This document shows, piece by piece, positions 18,911 through 27,857 of a DNA stretch of 64,000 nucleotides. The stretch's first letter is position 1; every line of letters starts with the position of its first letter. This DNA comes from Mesorhizobium qingshengii. GTDB lineage: Bacteria; Pseudomonadota; Alphaproteobacteria; Rhizobiales; Rhizobiaceae. The translations under genes were made by a program, and so were the position numbers. Below the pieces are notes generated by a model. That model was given only the letters and a program-made list of their open reading frames with translations. It was not told the DNA's origin and searched no databases. The stretch lies in assembly GCF_027563465.1 (NCBI RefSeq), contig NZ_JAPFQA010000001.1, positions 868,001 to 932,000 on the forward strand, in the 5' to 3' direction.

Positions 18911-18937
18911 GATGTGGCGGGCTTCGCCTGCCGCATC
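18911..18937 (+). terminator. Possible stem-loop terminator after DUF680 copy 3
   Basis: An 11-bp stem with two G-U pairs closes on a CTTCG loop between DUF680 copy 3 and the convergent phosphatase gene. It lacks a proper T-run, so it may be a weak or bidirectional terminator. Confidence 0.45.
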
Positions 18938-18943
18938 TGGATT

Positions 18944-19453
18944 CTAGCCCAGATCCTTCGGCCGCAGACAATGCGTCAGCCGGGCCGAGGACAGTCCGGG
19001 CCAGTCACCCTCGAACACGAAGCGCGCAAGGGCTCCCGTCGGGAACTTTTCTTCGAGCCTCTTGCGGGCCTTGGTCTCCGACATTGGCCCGGCAAGCTGT
19101 TTCGCCAGATCTTCCAGGCCCGGATTGTGGCCGACCACCAGCAAGCTGCCGCTCGAGTGGTCGGCTTGACGAATCTGGTTCAGAATTTCCGCCGCTGAAG
19201 CACCGTAGAGCGCCCTGGCGAATGCGACTTCGGGCAGCGCGGGCAATTCCATCGCCACCAGCCGCCAGCTGTCGCGGGCTCGCAGCGCCGACGACACCAG
19301 CGCCAGGTCTGGCAGCCAGTCGCGTGTCGCAAGCTCGCGCCCCATCGATTGGGCTGCCTTCAATCCGCGTTCGGCCAGGGGGCGGTCGAAATCATCGAGG
19401 TCGGGATCATCCCAACTCGATTTGGCGTGGCGAAGCAGGAGCAATTGCTTCAT
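18944..19453 (-). CDS. SixA-like histidine phosphatase
   Basis: A 169-residue member of the histidine phosphatase (phosphoglycerate-mutase-like) superfamily. The catalytic Arg8-His9 sits in LLLLRHAKSSW, and the second histidine is in LLVVGHNPG. SixA-type enzymes remove phosphate from phosphohistidine on signalling or phosphotransferase proteins. It is cytoplasmic (no signal). It starts nine bases after the hypothetical gene that follows parDE, so the four genes may be co-transcribed. Its phosphoprotein target is unknown. Confidence 0.9.
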   Translation of the reverse strand: MKQLLLLRHAKSSWDDPDLDDFDRPLAERGLKAAQSMGRELATRDWLPDLALVSSALRARDSWRLVAMELPALPEVAFARALYGASAAEILNQIRQADHSSGSLLVVGHNPGLEDLAKQLAGPMSETKARKRLEEKFPTGALARFVFEGDWPGLSSARLTHCLRPKDLG

Positions 19454-19462
19454 CAGCTTTCT

Positions 19463-19795
19463 TCAGTCCCAGGGGATATCGGCCTGAAAGTCCCTGCCGT
19501 AGCCGCCGTCATGCTTTTTGCCCGTTTCGGTATCGAATGCCGCTGCCAGCTTGCCGAAGACGAATAGGCCGACGCGCCGTTCACTCTTGTCCCATTTGAC
19601 GGCAATGTCCGCTTTGGCGATCGACCAGGCTCCGGATCGAATGTGAAGCACGTCGATGATCGAATCCGCTTCTTTGCCGTCGGCGCGATACAGGTAGAAA
19701 TACGCCGTGGCGTTTTGTGGGTCTCGCGCCCCATCATATTCGAAGACCCCTGCGATGTCGCCTTTTGCACGGATCGCACTGTCGAAGACGTCCAT
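19463..19795 (-). CDS. Hypothetical protein between parE and the SixA-like gene
   Basis: A 110-residue protein that I do not recognise. It has no signal peptide, is rich in aromatic residues and charged pairs, and contains VKWDKSERRVGLFVFGK and a C-terminal GGYGRDFQADIPWD, which suggest a small beta-rich fold. It begins 18 bases after parE and ends nine bases before the phosphatase gene, on the same strand. Its frame has normal codon bias and blocks the other frames, so it is probably real. The position invites a link to either neighbour, but none is shown. Confidence 0.75.
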   Translation of the reverse strand: MDVFDSAIRAKGDIAGVFEYDGARDPQNATAYFYLYRADGKEADSIIDVLHIRSGAWSIAKADIAVKWDKSERRVGLFVFGKLAAAFDTETGKKHDGGYGRDFQADIPWD

Positions 19796-19813
19796 CGGCC
19801 CGCTCGCGATCCT

Positions 19814-20107
19814 TCAAAACAGCGTCCAGACATCGCGCGCCCCATGCACGATACGAACGATCTCGACGCGGTCTTCGGCGAAGCGATACAGAACGAGGTA
19901 GTTGGCGATGGTCAGCGCCCGCACCTCGGCGCCGATATCCGGTCGACGCGGACCAGACTCGGGAAAGGTTGCCAATTGCAGGATGCACTCGGCAATTGAG
20001 TCCAGAAAGCGGTCGGCGGCAAGCGGGTTGTCCGTGGCTATTGCAGACCAGATGTCGATCAGGTCGTTCTCGGCCGCCGGGCTGCGGACAATCGGGACGC
20101 CGGCCAT
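19814..20107 (-). CDS. parE: ParE/RelE-family toxin
   Basis: A 97-residue protein with the RelE/ParE fold pattern: an N-terminal strand (PIVRSPAAENDLIDIW), two helices and C-terminal strands with VRALTIANYLVLYRF and VEIVRIVHGARDVWTLF, the usual ParE ending. ParE toxins act on DNA gyrase and RelE toxins on mRNA at the ribosome; the upstream ParD-type antitoxin favours ParE. It starts six bases after the antitoxin stop. Confidence 0.92.
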   Translation of the reverse strand: MAGVPIVRSPAAENDLIDIWSAIATDNPLAADRFLDSIAECILQLATFPESGPRRPDIGAEVRALTIANYLVLYRFAEDRVEIVRIVHGARDVWTLF

Positions 20108-20113
20108 CCGCTG

Positions 20114-20383
20114 CTACTTTGCGCCGCCGAGCCGACTACGGGCTTTCTGCTTGATGGCCTCGATGTCGAATGGTTCGGACGGACCGCTTTCCAGTCCTTC
20201 CGACCAGGCCTTGCGCAGTCGTTCCGCTTCGGCTTCGCGCAAGGGCTGCCGCAGCCGCCACTCTCGCAAGGCTTCGCGGATCACTTCGCTCGCCGATCCG
20301 TATTGCCCGCTAGCCACGGCGCCCTTGACCATATCAAGCAGCTCCGGGGAAAGCGCCACGCTGACTTTTTCCACTGTTGACAT
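20114..20383 (-). CDS. parD: ParD-family antitoxin
   Basis: An 89-residue protein with an N-terminal ribbon-helix-helix DNA-binding domain (VEKVSVALSPELLDMVK, then SASEVIREALREW) and a charged C-terminus that would wrap the toxin. A GGAGAT ribosome site precedes the ATG at 20383. It is first in the toxin-antitoxin operon and most likely represses its own promoter through the palindrome at 20401-20429. Confidence 0.92.
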   Translation of the reverse strand: MSTVEKVSVALSPELLDMVKGAVASGQYGSASEVIREALREWRLRQPLREAEAERLRKAWSEGLESGPSEPFDIEAIKQKARSRLGGAK

Positions 20384-20400
20384 CGACCTATCTCCTTACC

Positions 20401-20429
20401 AGAACGGTAGCAAATATTGCTACCGTTCT
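20401..20429 (-). promoter_or_regulatory. Palindromic operator of parDE
   Basis: A perfect inverted repeat, 13-bp arms (AGAACGGTAGCAA / TTGCTACCGTTCT) around a 3-base centre, ends 17 bases upstream of the parD start codon. The position and symmetry fit autoregulation by the ribbon-helix-helix antitoxin. It lies in the short gap after purN, so parDE has its own promoter here. Confidence 0.82.
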
Positions 20430-20441
20430 CAATGGCAAGGC

Positions 20442-21155
20442 TTACGGAGTGATGCGCGCAAGCTGCTCGAGGTCGGCTTCCTCGCGCAGCGGGTCGGGCG
20501 CCATCACCACCGAGGTGCCGTTGTCGGCGTCATCGGCAAAGTGGGCGAGCACGGTGCGGCCGGCCTCCATCCGTGCCCTGCCTTCGGCGACCAGCCCCAG
20601 CGCCAGCGGATAGAGCCGGTGCTCGGCCTTCAGCACGCGGGCAGCCAGCGCGTCGACATTGTCGCCGACCATTACCGGCACCGCCGCCTGGGCGATGATC
20701 GGGCCGTCATCCATCTCGGACGTGACGAAATGCACCGTGCAGCCATGGATTCGCATGCCGGCGGCAAGCGCGCGCGCATGGGTATCGAGACCCTTGAATG
20801 CCGGCAGCAGGGCAGGGTGGATGTTGATCATGCGGCCCTGCCATTTCTCGACGAAGCCTGTGGTGAGGATGCGCATATAGCCGGCCAGCGCCACGATTTC
20901 GGCATTGAATGCCGAAAGTGCTGCGTCGATCGCCGCATCATGCGCCTGCTTGCTGCCATGGTCGGCGCGGGAAATGACCTGCGTGGCGATGCCGCGCGCT
21001 TTGGCGATGCCGAGGCCGGCGGCGTCCGCTCTGTCGGAAATGACGCCGACGATCTCGGCCGGGAAAGCCGGGTCGCTGGCCGCCGCTATCAGCGCGGTCA
21101 TGTTGGAGCCGCGCCCGGAGATCAGAACAACGGTACGTTTCCTCTGGGCGCTCAT
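20442..21155 (-). CDS. purN: Phosphoribosylglycinamide formyltransferase
   Basis: A 237-residue protein from ATG 21155. It shows [15 protein letters not shown] at the N-terminus, the catalytic [12 protein letters not shown] segment, [16 protein letters not shown] and the IIAQA motif of GAR transformylase. It transfers a formyl group from 10-formyl-tetrahydrofolate to GAR, the third step of purine synthesis. It overlaps purM by four bases (ATGA), so the two are translationally coupled. The C-terminus extends past the usual core by about 20 residues. Confidence 0.96.
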   Translation of the reverse strand: MSAQRKRTVVLISGRGSNMTALIAAASDPAFPAEIVGVISDRADAAGLGIAKARGIATQVISRADHGSKQAHDAAIDAALSAFNAEIVALAGYMRILTTGFVEKWQGRMINIHPALLPAFKGLDTHARALAAGMRIHGCTVHFVTSEMDDGPIIAQAAVPVMVGDNVDALAARVLKAEHRLYPLALGLVAEGRARMEAGRTVLAHFADDADNGTSVVMAPDPLREEADLEQLARITP

Positions 21156-22216
21156 AGTGCGATCGAGCCCCGGTAGATGACGCCGGCGTCTCGGCGCGGC
21201 ACGATGCGGCCGATCGGCGTTACCGTCTCGCCGGCTTCCTGCAGCACCGCGGCGACCTGCGCCGCCTGGCCGGAAGCCACCGCCAAAATCATGCCGATGC
21301 CGCAATTGAAGGTGCGCATCATCTCTTCCGGCGCCACGCCGCCGGTCTTTGCCAGCCACGAGAACACAGCAGGCACGTCGATCGCCTCGAGGTCGAGTTC
21401 CGCCGAAAAGTCCTTGGGCAGCACGCGCGGAATGTTTTCCGGGAAGCCGCCGCCGGTGATGTGGGCCAGCGCCTTGATGCCGTGCGTGTTGCGGATCGCC
21501 TTGAGGATCGACTTGACGTAGATGCGGGTCGGTTCGAGCAGCGCCTCGGCGAGCGTCGCCTCGTCGTTGAACGGCGCCGGGTCGCTCCAGGCGAGACCGC
21601 TGACGGCGACGATACGGCGCACCAGCGAAAATCCGTTCGAATGCAGGCCGGAGGAGGCTAGCCCCAACAGCACGTCGCCTTCGACGATGTCGTCGGTCGG
21701 CAGCAACTGGCCGCGTTCGGCCGCACCCACGGCAAAGCCGGCGAGGTCGTAGTCGTTGCCATGATACATGCCCGGCATTTCCGCCGTTTCGCCGCCGATC
21801 AGCGCGCAGCCGGCCTGGCGGCAGCCCTCGGCGATGCCGCCGACGATCGCCGCGCCCTGCTCGGGATCGAGCTTGCCGGTGGCGAAATAGTCGAGGAAGA
21901 ATAGCGGTTCCGCACCTTGGACGACGATGTCGTTGACGCACATGGCGACGAGGTCGATACCGATCGTGTCATGTTTTCCCGCATCGATGGCGATCTTCAG
22001 CTTGGTGCCGACGCCGTCATTGGCGGCGACCAGCACCGGATCGGTAAAGCCTGCCGCCTTGAGGTCGAACAGACCGCCGAAACCGCCGATCTCGCCATCC
22101 GCACCCGGCCGGCGCGTTGCGCGCACCAGCGGCTTGATCTTCTCGACCATCAGATTGCCGGCGTCGATATCGACGCCAGCCTCGGCATAGGTGAGCCCGT
22201 TCTTGCGCTTGCTCAT
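21152..22216 (-). CDS. purM: Phosphoribosylformylglycinamidine cyclo-ligase
   Basis: A 354-residue protein from ATG 22216, the normal length. It shows the AIR synthetase motifs [39 protein letters not shown] and [13 protein letters not shown], and the C-terminal TFNCGIGM. The enzyme closes the imidazole ring, using ATP, in the fifth step of purine synthesis. It forms the purMN pair with the overlapping purN gene. Confidence 0.97.
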   Translation of the reverse strand: MSKRKNGLTYAEAGVDIDAGNLMVEKIKPLVRATRRPGADGEIGGFGGLFDLKAAGFTDPVLVAANDGVGTKLKIAIDAGKHDTIGIDLVAMCVNDIVVQGAEPLFFLDYFATGKLDPEQGAAIVGGIAEGCRQAGCALIGGETAEMPGMYHGNDYDLAGFAVGAAERGQLLPTDDIVEGDVLLGLASSGLHSNGFSLVRRIVAVSGLAWSDPAPFNDEATLAEALLEPTRIYVKSILKAIRNTHGIKALAHITGGGFPENIPRVLPKDFSAELDLEAIDVPAVFSWLAKTGGVAPEEMMRTFNCGIGMILAVASGQAAQVAAVLQEAGETVTPIGRIVPRRDAGVIYRGSIAL

Positions 22217-22462
22217 TTCTGGCGCTTGCTCATCGTTGTTTCGTTTGCGGGCTCTTCGCATGAACGGCTGCGCCCCGCAAGGATGACGGCGCGATGCCGA
22301 AGTTTTGCCCAATAAAAAGCGTGCGGAGAGGGGTTTTTCGGCGGAGGTAGCGCCCTTGTGCAGAATCCTCGCGGCTCCATTTTCGCCTTTACCCCTTCGC
22401 TTCCTTGTGTCTGTCCGTTGTTGGTGCTCTGTTGCCACGCACCAAGCATGGGGGGACAAGTC

Positions 22463-23452
22463 ATGCCCAATCCGTCGCAACAGATCATGAGGCTAGGATT
22501 TGGATTCGCGGTGTCGCAGGCGCTGCGCGTCATTATCGAACTCGGCATTCCCGATCTCCTGGCTGTCGGCGAACAGTCGGTGGATGAACTGGCGGCTGCC
22601 ACTCAGTCGGATGCGGACGCGCTTTATCGTGTAATGCGACTCCTCGCGCCCGAAGGGGTCGTTAGGGAAGTACTGCCCCGCCACTTTGAGTTGACGGAGG
22701 TTGGCGCCGTGCTGCGCTCCGATCAGTCGGGTCCCCGTGACTTCGTTCGCATGATCAACAGCGAGGCCTATCTTGCCTTCGAGCAGCTCATGCATTCTGT
22801 CCGCACCGGAAAGCCAGCCTTCGACAAGGTGTTCGGGAGTCCAAGGTTTGACTGGCTGTCGGCACACCCTGAGCAGGCTGCCTTGTTTCAGCGTGCCATG
22901 GTCGCCCTGGGTCAAGGCAGCAACGAGGCCGTTGCCGACGCTTGTGACTTCAAGCCGTTCACGCGGATCGTCGATGTTGGCGGCGGACATGGCCAGCTTC
23001 TCTCGGCGATCCTGGCTCGCAATCCCCATTTGGACGGCGTGCTTTTCGATCTGCCTTCGGGCGTCGCGGCAGCACGCCAGGGTGCCGGAGGCGACCTGCC
23101 GCGCACCGAATTTGTTGCCGGCAATTTCTTTGAAAGCGTTCCCACCGGTGATGTCTACGTCATCAAGAAGGTCATTCACGATTGGGACGACAGGCGTGCC
23201 GCGGTGATCCTGCAAAATTGCCGCAAGGCAATGCTGCCGAACGGCAAGGTGTTTGTGGCCGAGACGCTCGTGCCGCCAGGTGACGAGCCGAACCAGATCA
23301 AGGGTATCGACGTGGTCATGCTTGCCGTCACTGGCGGCCTGGAGAGAACGCAGACCCAGTATGAAAGCTTGTTCGACGCCGCTGGGCTACGCCTTCAACG
23401 AGTGATTCAGACCCGAGGATCCATTTCCATCCTTGAGGCGTCTGCGGCGTGA
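22463..23452 (+). CDS. O-methyltransferase of the plant COMT / hydroxyindole type
   Basis: A 329-residue protein from ATG 22463 with GGGGGA seven bases ahead (an in-frame ATG at 22448 would lack a ribosome site). An N-terminal dimerisation/winged-helix domain precedes a Rossmann methyltransferase domain with the SAM motif [11 protein letters not shown], the acidic FDLPSGVA, and the signature [10 protein letters not shown] and [10 protein letters not shown]. This family methylates phenolic or polyketide hydroxyls. No biosynthetic cluster surrounds it, so the substrate is unknown. It is divergent from purM. Confidence 0.9.
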   Translation: MPNPSQQIMRLGFGFAVSQALRVIIELGIPDLLAVGEQSVDELAAATQSDADALYRVMRLLAPEGVVREVLPRHFELTEVGAVLRSDQSGPRDFVRMINSEAYLAFEQLMHSVRTGKPAFDKVFGSPRFDWLSAHPEQAALFQRAMVALGQGSNEAVADACDFKPFTRIVDVGGGHGQLLSAILARNPHLDGVLFDLPSGVAAARQGAGGDLPRTEFVAGNFFESVPTGDVYVIKKVIHDWDDRRAAVILQNCRKAMLPNGKVFVAETLVPPGDEPNQIKGIDVVMLAVTGGLERTQTQYESLFDAAGLRLQRVIQTRGSISILEASAA

Positions 23453-23580
23453 TGGCGAGATGGCCGGCAGGCAGGCAGGCAGGTCATAGAGGGGGACGGT
23501 TCCAGGCAAACCTTCGCATGTGTGGCGCTCTTCCCTGCGCTAATTCCCATCTGTCAAAACGAAACACCACAGGCACGCAT

Positions 23581-24138
23581 TTGACCATCCCCAACCTGAT
23601 CACCATTCTGCGCCTTGTTCTGGTGCCAGCGGTGGTGCTGGCGATGCTGCAGGCGCGCTGGGAGTTGGCCTTTGCCGGCTTCCTCATCGCCGGCATCTCC
23701 GACGGCGTCGATGGCTTCATCGCCCGCCGTTTCAACCAGCAGTCCAGGCTCGGCGCCTATCTCGACCCGATGGCCGACAAGCTGCTGCTGGTTTCGGTGT
23801 TCGTCGTCATGGGCATCATCGGGCAATTGCCGCTCTGGCTGGTCGTCATCATGGTGTCGCGCGACGCATTGATCGTCTGCGCGGTTGTGTTGTCCACCGT
23901 CATGGCCCATCCGGTCGAGATGAAGCCGCTTTTTGTGTCGAAGGCCAACACCGCCGTCCAGATCGTGCTGGCGGCGCTTGTGCTGGGCGAACTTGCGCTT
24001 GTCGTTCACCTCGACCCGCTGAGGCCAACCCTCATATTGCTGTCCGGGGTCTTGACCGTGGCTTCGGCCGCGGCCTATCTCGTGGCTTGGCTGAGGCATA
24101 TGAGCGGCTATGGCGAAGGCTCCACTCCGGATATCTGA
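23581..24138 (+). CDS. CDP-alcohol phosphatidyltransferase
   Basis: A 185-residue membrane protein. The best start is the TTG at 23581, since the conserved N-terminus (TIPNLITILRLVLVP) follows immediately and no ATG fits; upstream in-frame sequence looks non-coding. The CDP-alcohol transferase motif DGxxAR(x)8GxxxDxxxD is intact in DGFIARRFNQQSRLGAYLDP followed by MADK. About five membrane helices are seen. The family includes PgsA and cardiolipin synthases of the CDP-alcohol type. It overlaps the following permease gene by 29 bases. Confidence 0.9.
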   Translation: MTIPNLITILRLVLVPAVVLAMLQARWELAFAGFLIAGISDGVDGFIARRFNQQSRLGAYLDPMADKLLLVSVFVVMGIIGQLPLWLVVIMVSRDALIVCAVVLSTVMAHPVEMKPLFVSKANTAVQIVLAALVLGELALVVHLDPLRPTLILLSGVLTVASAAAYLVAWLRHMSGYGEGSTPDI

Positions 24139-25300
24139 GACAGAAGCAGCAGCGGTGGAGGCTGAGGCCGCCGACCTTGCCGCATCCGCCGCCTTCCGCC
24201 GCCAGATCTTCTTCTGGCTGGCCGGCGCAGCCATCCTGGCACTGTTTCTCTATATCTTCAGCGCCATCCTGTTGCCCTTCGTCGCCGGCATGGTGCTTGC
24301 CTATTTCCTCGATCCCGTCGCCGACCGGCTGCAGCGGCTCGGCCTGTCCCGCTTCATGGCGACGGTGGTCATCCTCATCACTTTTCTCATCGTGCTGGTG
24401 CTGGCCTTCGTCATCCTCATTCCGGTTCTGGCCACGCAGATGGCGGAGTTCGCCGGCAAATTGCCGGAGTACCTGACCCGGCTGCAGACCCTGATCACGT
24501 CGTTTGATCCGAAATGGCTGGAACAGAAATTCGGCGTCAATGCCAATGGCCTGCGCGACGGGCTGAACTCGCTGCTGACCTCCGGCTTCGGCCTGCTTAC
24601 CACGGTCTTCACCTCGATCTGGAGTTCCGGCGTGGCGCTGGTCTCTGTGGTCAGCCTGTTCGTGGTGACACCGGTTGTCGCCTTCTACATGCTGCTCGAC
24701 TGGGATCGCATGGTGGCGGTCATCGACAGCTGGGTGCCGCGCGACAATGTCGCGACGGTGCGCGCCATCGCCAAGGACATCAACACCGCAACGGCCGGCT
24801 TCGTGCGCGGCCAGGGAACGCTTTGCCTGGTGCTGGGCGCCATGTATGCGACCGGCCTGACGCTGACCGGGCTGAATTTCGCCATCCTCATCGGCCTGTT
24901 CGCCGGGCTGATCTCCTTCATTCCCTATGTCGGCTCGCTGACCGGACTGGTGCTGGCCATCGGCGTCGCCTTCGTCCAGTTCTGGCCGGACTGGACCATG
25001 ATCGTCGCCGTCGCCGTGGTCTTCGTCATCGGCCAGTTCATCGAAGGCAATATCCTGCAGCCCAGGCTGGTTGGCAAAAGCGTCGGCCTGCACCCGGTAT
25101 GGCTGATGTTTTCGCTGTTTGCCTTCGGCGCGCTGTTCGGCTTCGTCGGCTTGTTGATCGCGGTGCCTGCTTCCGCGGCGGTTGCCGTGCTGGTGCGGTT
25201 TGCCATAGCCCGCTATCTCGAATCGCCACTTTACAAGGGCCACGGCGAAGCATCTGTGCCGCGGCTCCCGGCCGGTCGTCGCAAGGCCATCAAGCCATGA
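24110..25300 (+). CDS. AI-2E family transporter (PerM/YdiK-like)
   Basis: A 396-residue protein with about eight membrane helices in the AI-2E arrangement: a helix pair at the N-terminus, a hydrophilic region near 110-170 and a cluster of helices in the C-terminal half. The motifs FIPYVGSLTGLVL and GQFIEGNILQPRLVG are diagnostic. Members export autoinducer-2 or act as Na+(Li+)/H+ antiporters; the substrate here is unknown. It overlaps the phosphatidyltransferase gene and precedes hdaA, a neighbourhood I remember as common in rhizobia. Confidence 0.92.
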   Translation: MAKAPLRISETEAAAVEAEAADLAASAAFRRQIFFWLAGAAILALFLYIFSAILLPFVAGMVLAYFLDPVADRLQRLGLSRFMATVVILITFLIVLVLAFVILIPVLATQMAEFAGKLPEYLTRLQTLITSFDPKWLEQKFGVNANGLRDGLNSLLTSGFGLLTTVFTSIWSSGVALVSVVSLFVVTPVVAFYMLLDWDRMVAVIDSWVPRDNVATVRAIAKDINTATAGFVRGQGTLCLVLGAMYATGLTLTGLNFAILIGLFAGLISFIPYVGSLTGLVLAIGVAFVQFWPDWTMIVAVAVVFVIGQFIEGNILQPRLVGKSVGLHPVWLMFSLFAFGALFGFVGLLIAVPASAAVAVLVRFAIARYLESPLYKGHGEASVPRLPAGRRKAIKP

Positions 25301-25347
25301 TCAGGCTGGTGACCAGACACCTCGCCGGTCCGCACGGCTGAGCCCGC

Positions 25348-26052
25348 ATGAGCGACCAGAAAACCGACCCGCCGCGCCAGTTGCCGCTCGATCTCGGCCA
25401 CGGCACCGGCTATTCGCGCGACGACCTCGTCGTCTCCGGCACCAATGGTCAGGCGGTGGCGCTGGTCGACCGCTGGCCAGACTGGCCCTCGCCGGTGGTG
25501 GTGCTGGCCGGTCCGGCCGGCTCCGGCAAGACGCATCTGGCCTCGATCTGGCGTGTGCGCGCCAACGCGGTGGCGGTCGACGCCAGGCGCATTGGCGACG
25601 GCATTGCAAATCTCGGCACCCGGCCGGCGCTGATCGACGATGTCGATGCCGGGATGGTCGATGAACAAGGCCTGTTCCACCTGATCAATGCCGTGCGCAG
25701 TGCGGGCTCGACGCTGCTGTTGACGGCGCGGCGTTTTCCCTCGGCCTGGGGTGTTTCGCTGCCCGATCTCGCCTCGCGGCTCAAGGCGGCGGCGACGGTC
25801 GAGATCCATGAACCCGACGATCTCCTGCTCGCCGGCGTCATCACCAAGCTGTTCGCCGACCGCCAGATCGAGGTCGAAGCGCATGTCGTGCAGTATCTGG
25901 TGCGGCGCATCGAGCGCTCGCTGGCGACAGCCATGCGCGTGGTCGAACGGCTCGACCGCACCGCGCTCGAGCGCAAGACGCCGATCACCAGGGCGCTCGC
26001 CGCCGAAACCGTCAGCGCCATGGATGAGGGGCAGGGCGAGTTCGAGATCTAG
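25348..26052 (+). CDS. hdaA: DnaA-related regulator of replication initiation
   Basis: A 234-residue AAA+ protein, far shorter than DnaA and lacking its DNA-binding domain. The N-terminal QLPLDL (residues 11-16) is a sliding-clamp-binding motif, followed by Walker A GPAGSGKTH, a Walker B region PALIDDVDAG and the AAA+ lid. HdaA/Hda binds the clamp and stimulates ATP hydrolysis by DnaA after initiation. It follows the AI-2E-type permease gene. In several rhizobia ppk lies next to hdaA; here it is 20 kb away. Confidence 0.93.
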   Translation: MSDQKTDPPRQLPLDLGHGTGYSRDDLVVSGTNGQAVALVDRWPDWPSPVVVLAGPAGSGKTHLASIWRVRANAVAVDARRIGDGIANLGTRPALIDDVDAGMVDEQGLFHLINAVRSAGSTLLLTARRFPSAWGVSLPDLASRLKAAATVEIHEPDDLLLAGVITKLFADRQIEVEAHVVQYLVRRIERSLATAMRVVERLDRTALERKTPITRALAAETVSAMDEGQGEFEI

Positions 26053-26428
26053 AGGGCCTTGATATCAGGTGATGCCGGCCTGCGAACGGCGGTTTCTCGC
26101 GTCCCCTGTCCCATTTCGGGAAATAGCAGCTGGCATCGGTCTTGCTGGTATAGTCTCGCCGGCTGACCCCGGTCCTGATTGCGTTCCAAATCAGGTTGTA
26201 GGCTCGCCGGGAGTGAGGCGGTTGGGGTTCTCGCCCGGCGAGCTTGCCTTCAAAGGCATCGAGCGTTCGCCGGCGCCGCTGGCAATTGGGCGCCAGCATC
26301 TCATCGCCGATGAGGTGGCGAAGGAATGACCGCCATCTGCTCCCTGTCAGCGACGATTGAAGGCTGACATAAAAGCGCCCACTGGCGCCGCGGCAGTGGC
26401 TGTCGACATCGCAGTTCCGGGGAAGGGA
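26053..26428. other. Intergenic stretch between hdaA and tRNA-Pro
   Basis: No supported gene is seen in 376 bases. A frame at 26069-26329 has no ribosome site and no domain. A short stem CCACTG/CAGTGG near 26379-26398 could end a transcript but has no T-run. Confidence 0.5.
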
Positions 26429-26505
<77 letters not shown>

Positions 26506-26629
26506 AACGATCTGTTGCCTATTCATTTCAGTGTTGCATGGCAAGTGCAAAAACCTTGCCGCCGTGCGCATTGCGCAGTAATGACGGGCAAAGGGTGGCG
26601 ATGCTGCCTTGCACAGCAATGAGGTGGCC

Positions 26630-26935
26630 ATGTCCGCGCGCATTTTCAGCCCAGCCAAAACCGCGATGCAGTCCGGCAAGGCCAAGACCGGCCACTGGGT
26701 GCTGGAATTCGACCCCGAGACGCGCAAGAAGATCGACCCCCTGATGGGCTACACCACGTCGGGAGACATGAGAAGCCAGATCAGGCTCGCCTTCCACACC
26801 AGGGAAGAGGCCGTCGCCTACGCCGAAAAGGAAGGGCTTGCCTACCGCGTCGAGGAGCCGAAAGAGGCCAAGCGCCGCCAGATTTCCTACGCGGAGAATT
26901 TCCGCTATGACCGCAGGACGCCCTGGACGCACTGA
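26630..26935 (+). CDS. ETC complex I subunit (NDUFS4-like)
   Basis: A 101-residue protein from ATG 26630 with GAGGTGG just upstream. It begins SARIFSPAKTAMQSGKAKT and carries the NDUFS4/ETC_C1 features WVLEFDPETRKKIDPLMGYT, REEAVAYAEKEGLAYRV and the C-terminal YAENFRYDRRTPWTH. This accessory subunit sits on the matrix/cytoplasmic arm of complex I and is typical of alphaproteobacteria, where it is encoded away from the nuo operon. It lies between two tRNA genes. Confidence 0.95.
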   Translation: MSARIFSPAKTAMQSGKAKTGHWVLEFDPETRKKIDPLMGYTTSGDMRSQIRLAFHTREEAVAYAEKEGLAYRVEEPKEAKRRQISYAENFRYDRRTPWTH

Positions 26936-26987
26936 ACGGCGGCCAGCGCCCACGCCAAGTACCCAGCCGGCCCAGCGGCCGGCCAGC

Positions 26988-27064
26988 GGTCCCGTAGCTC
27001 AGCTGGATAGAGCACCGGCCTTCTAAGCCGATGGTCACAGGTTCGAATCCTGTCGGGATCGCCA
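26988..27064 (+). tRNA. tRNA-Arg (anticodon TCT)
   Basis: A complete 77-base cloverleaf: acceptor GGTCCCG pairing with CGGGATC, D-arm AGCTCAGCTGGATAGAGC, anticodon stem-loop CGGCCTTCTAAGCCG giving TCT, T-loop GGTTCGAATCC and an encoded CCA. Confidence 0.96.
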
Positions 27065-27187
27065 ATAAATTCAATAATTTAGCCGTGTTGGAGAGCGGAA
27101 ATTCCAACCCGGCCAAGCCGAAATTCCAGCTGCTCAACGCTTTCGCTCTCACGGATGCGCCTGCGCCGACGCGGCGTGTGATGAGCG

Positions 27188-27213
27188 TCAGGGGCGTCGG
27201 TCAACGCCCCTGA
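27188..27213 (+). terminator. Stem-loop downstream of tRNA-Arg
   Basis: A perfect 10-bp stem (TCAGGGGCGT / ACGCCCCTGA) with a 6-base loop lies 124 bases after tRNA-Arg. Only two Ts follow, so it is a weak terminator or a processing/stability hairpin. Confidence 0.5.
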
Positions 27214-27254
27214 TTGGCACAAGCCATCGTATTATTTCGTGACACCGCCTTTTC

Positions 27255-27279
27255 GGAACCTTCCCGCGTACGACGCGTT
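27255..27279 (+). promoter_or_regulatory. EcfG-type general stress promoter
   Basis: GGAAC at 27255-27259 and CGTT at 27276-27279 are separated by exactly 16 bases, the consensus of the alphaproteobacterial general stress sigma factor EcfG. It lies 77 bases ahead of the ATG of the small gene at 27356. Confidence 0.72.
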
Positions 27280-27355
27280 TCGGCGCCTGTATTCGCAAAG
27301 CCTCAGACAAAAGGCGGATGGTGGGAGGCAAGCACGGGTGGGGAGGAGTGTTGCC

Positions 27356-27577
27356 ATGTCGAAACGAGAAATAGGAATGTCCCCGGCCCTGGATCGGCGC
27401 ATCGCCGATCTCAAGGCCAGGATACAGGACGCACGGATTACAGAATATGAAATGAAGACCTTTCAGAAAGTGGCTTCGATCATGGGCGGCGGCGAAGGCT
27501 CCCTACGTCTTGATGCCGACGACCTGATCGCTGCGTCTTTTGTCGTCGACGCGCTGGGTGAACCAACGCTCAACTGA
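27356..27577 (+). CDS. Small hypothetical protein under an EcfG-type promoter
   Basis: A 73-residue protein from ATG 27356, with a strong ribosome site GGGGAGGAG. It has no signal or membrane segment. A helical charged N-terminal half (ALDRRIADLKARIQDAR) is followed by FQKVASIMGGGEGSLRLDADDL and a short C-terminus. I do not recognise the family. The combination of ribosome site, codon bias and an upstream GGAAC-N16-CGTT promoter supports a real gene induced in the general stress response. Confidence 0.75.
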   Translation: MSKREIGMSPALDRRIADLKARIQDARITEYEMKTFQKVASIMGGGEGSLRLDADDLIAASFVVDALGEPTLN

Positions 27578-27857
27578 CGGCGGGGCGGTCCAGTTTCGAG
27601 CGCCGCCTGCCTTGCTCAGCCAACAGCTTTGTCCGTGCCTTCAAGCCGGGAATCCGGGCGGTCGCCTTTTCGGCGGCCGTCCCTTGGCGTTGGGGATAGC
27701 GTCCGATGGAGTGGGGATGATCCTGCCGCCAAGCCGCCGACCTCGGGGCGCGCCTGTCATCCGCGCCATGCCTGCTGATATCGAATTGGAAGCAAAGTCT
27801 TATCACTTTGTTTGCGTTGGCACGTCATAGTAGAGGCGGCTAACGGAGTTGAACGGG

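Noticed and set aside
26069-26329. An 86-codon frame between hdaA and tRNA-Pro
   Set aside because: No start context or recognisable features; treated as non-coding.
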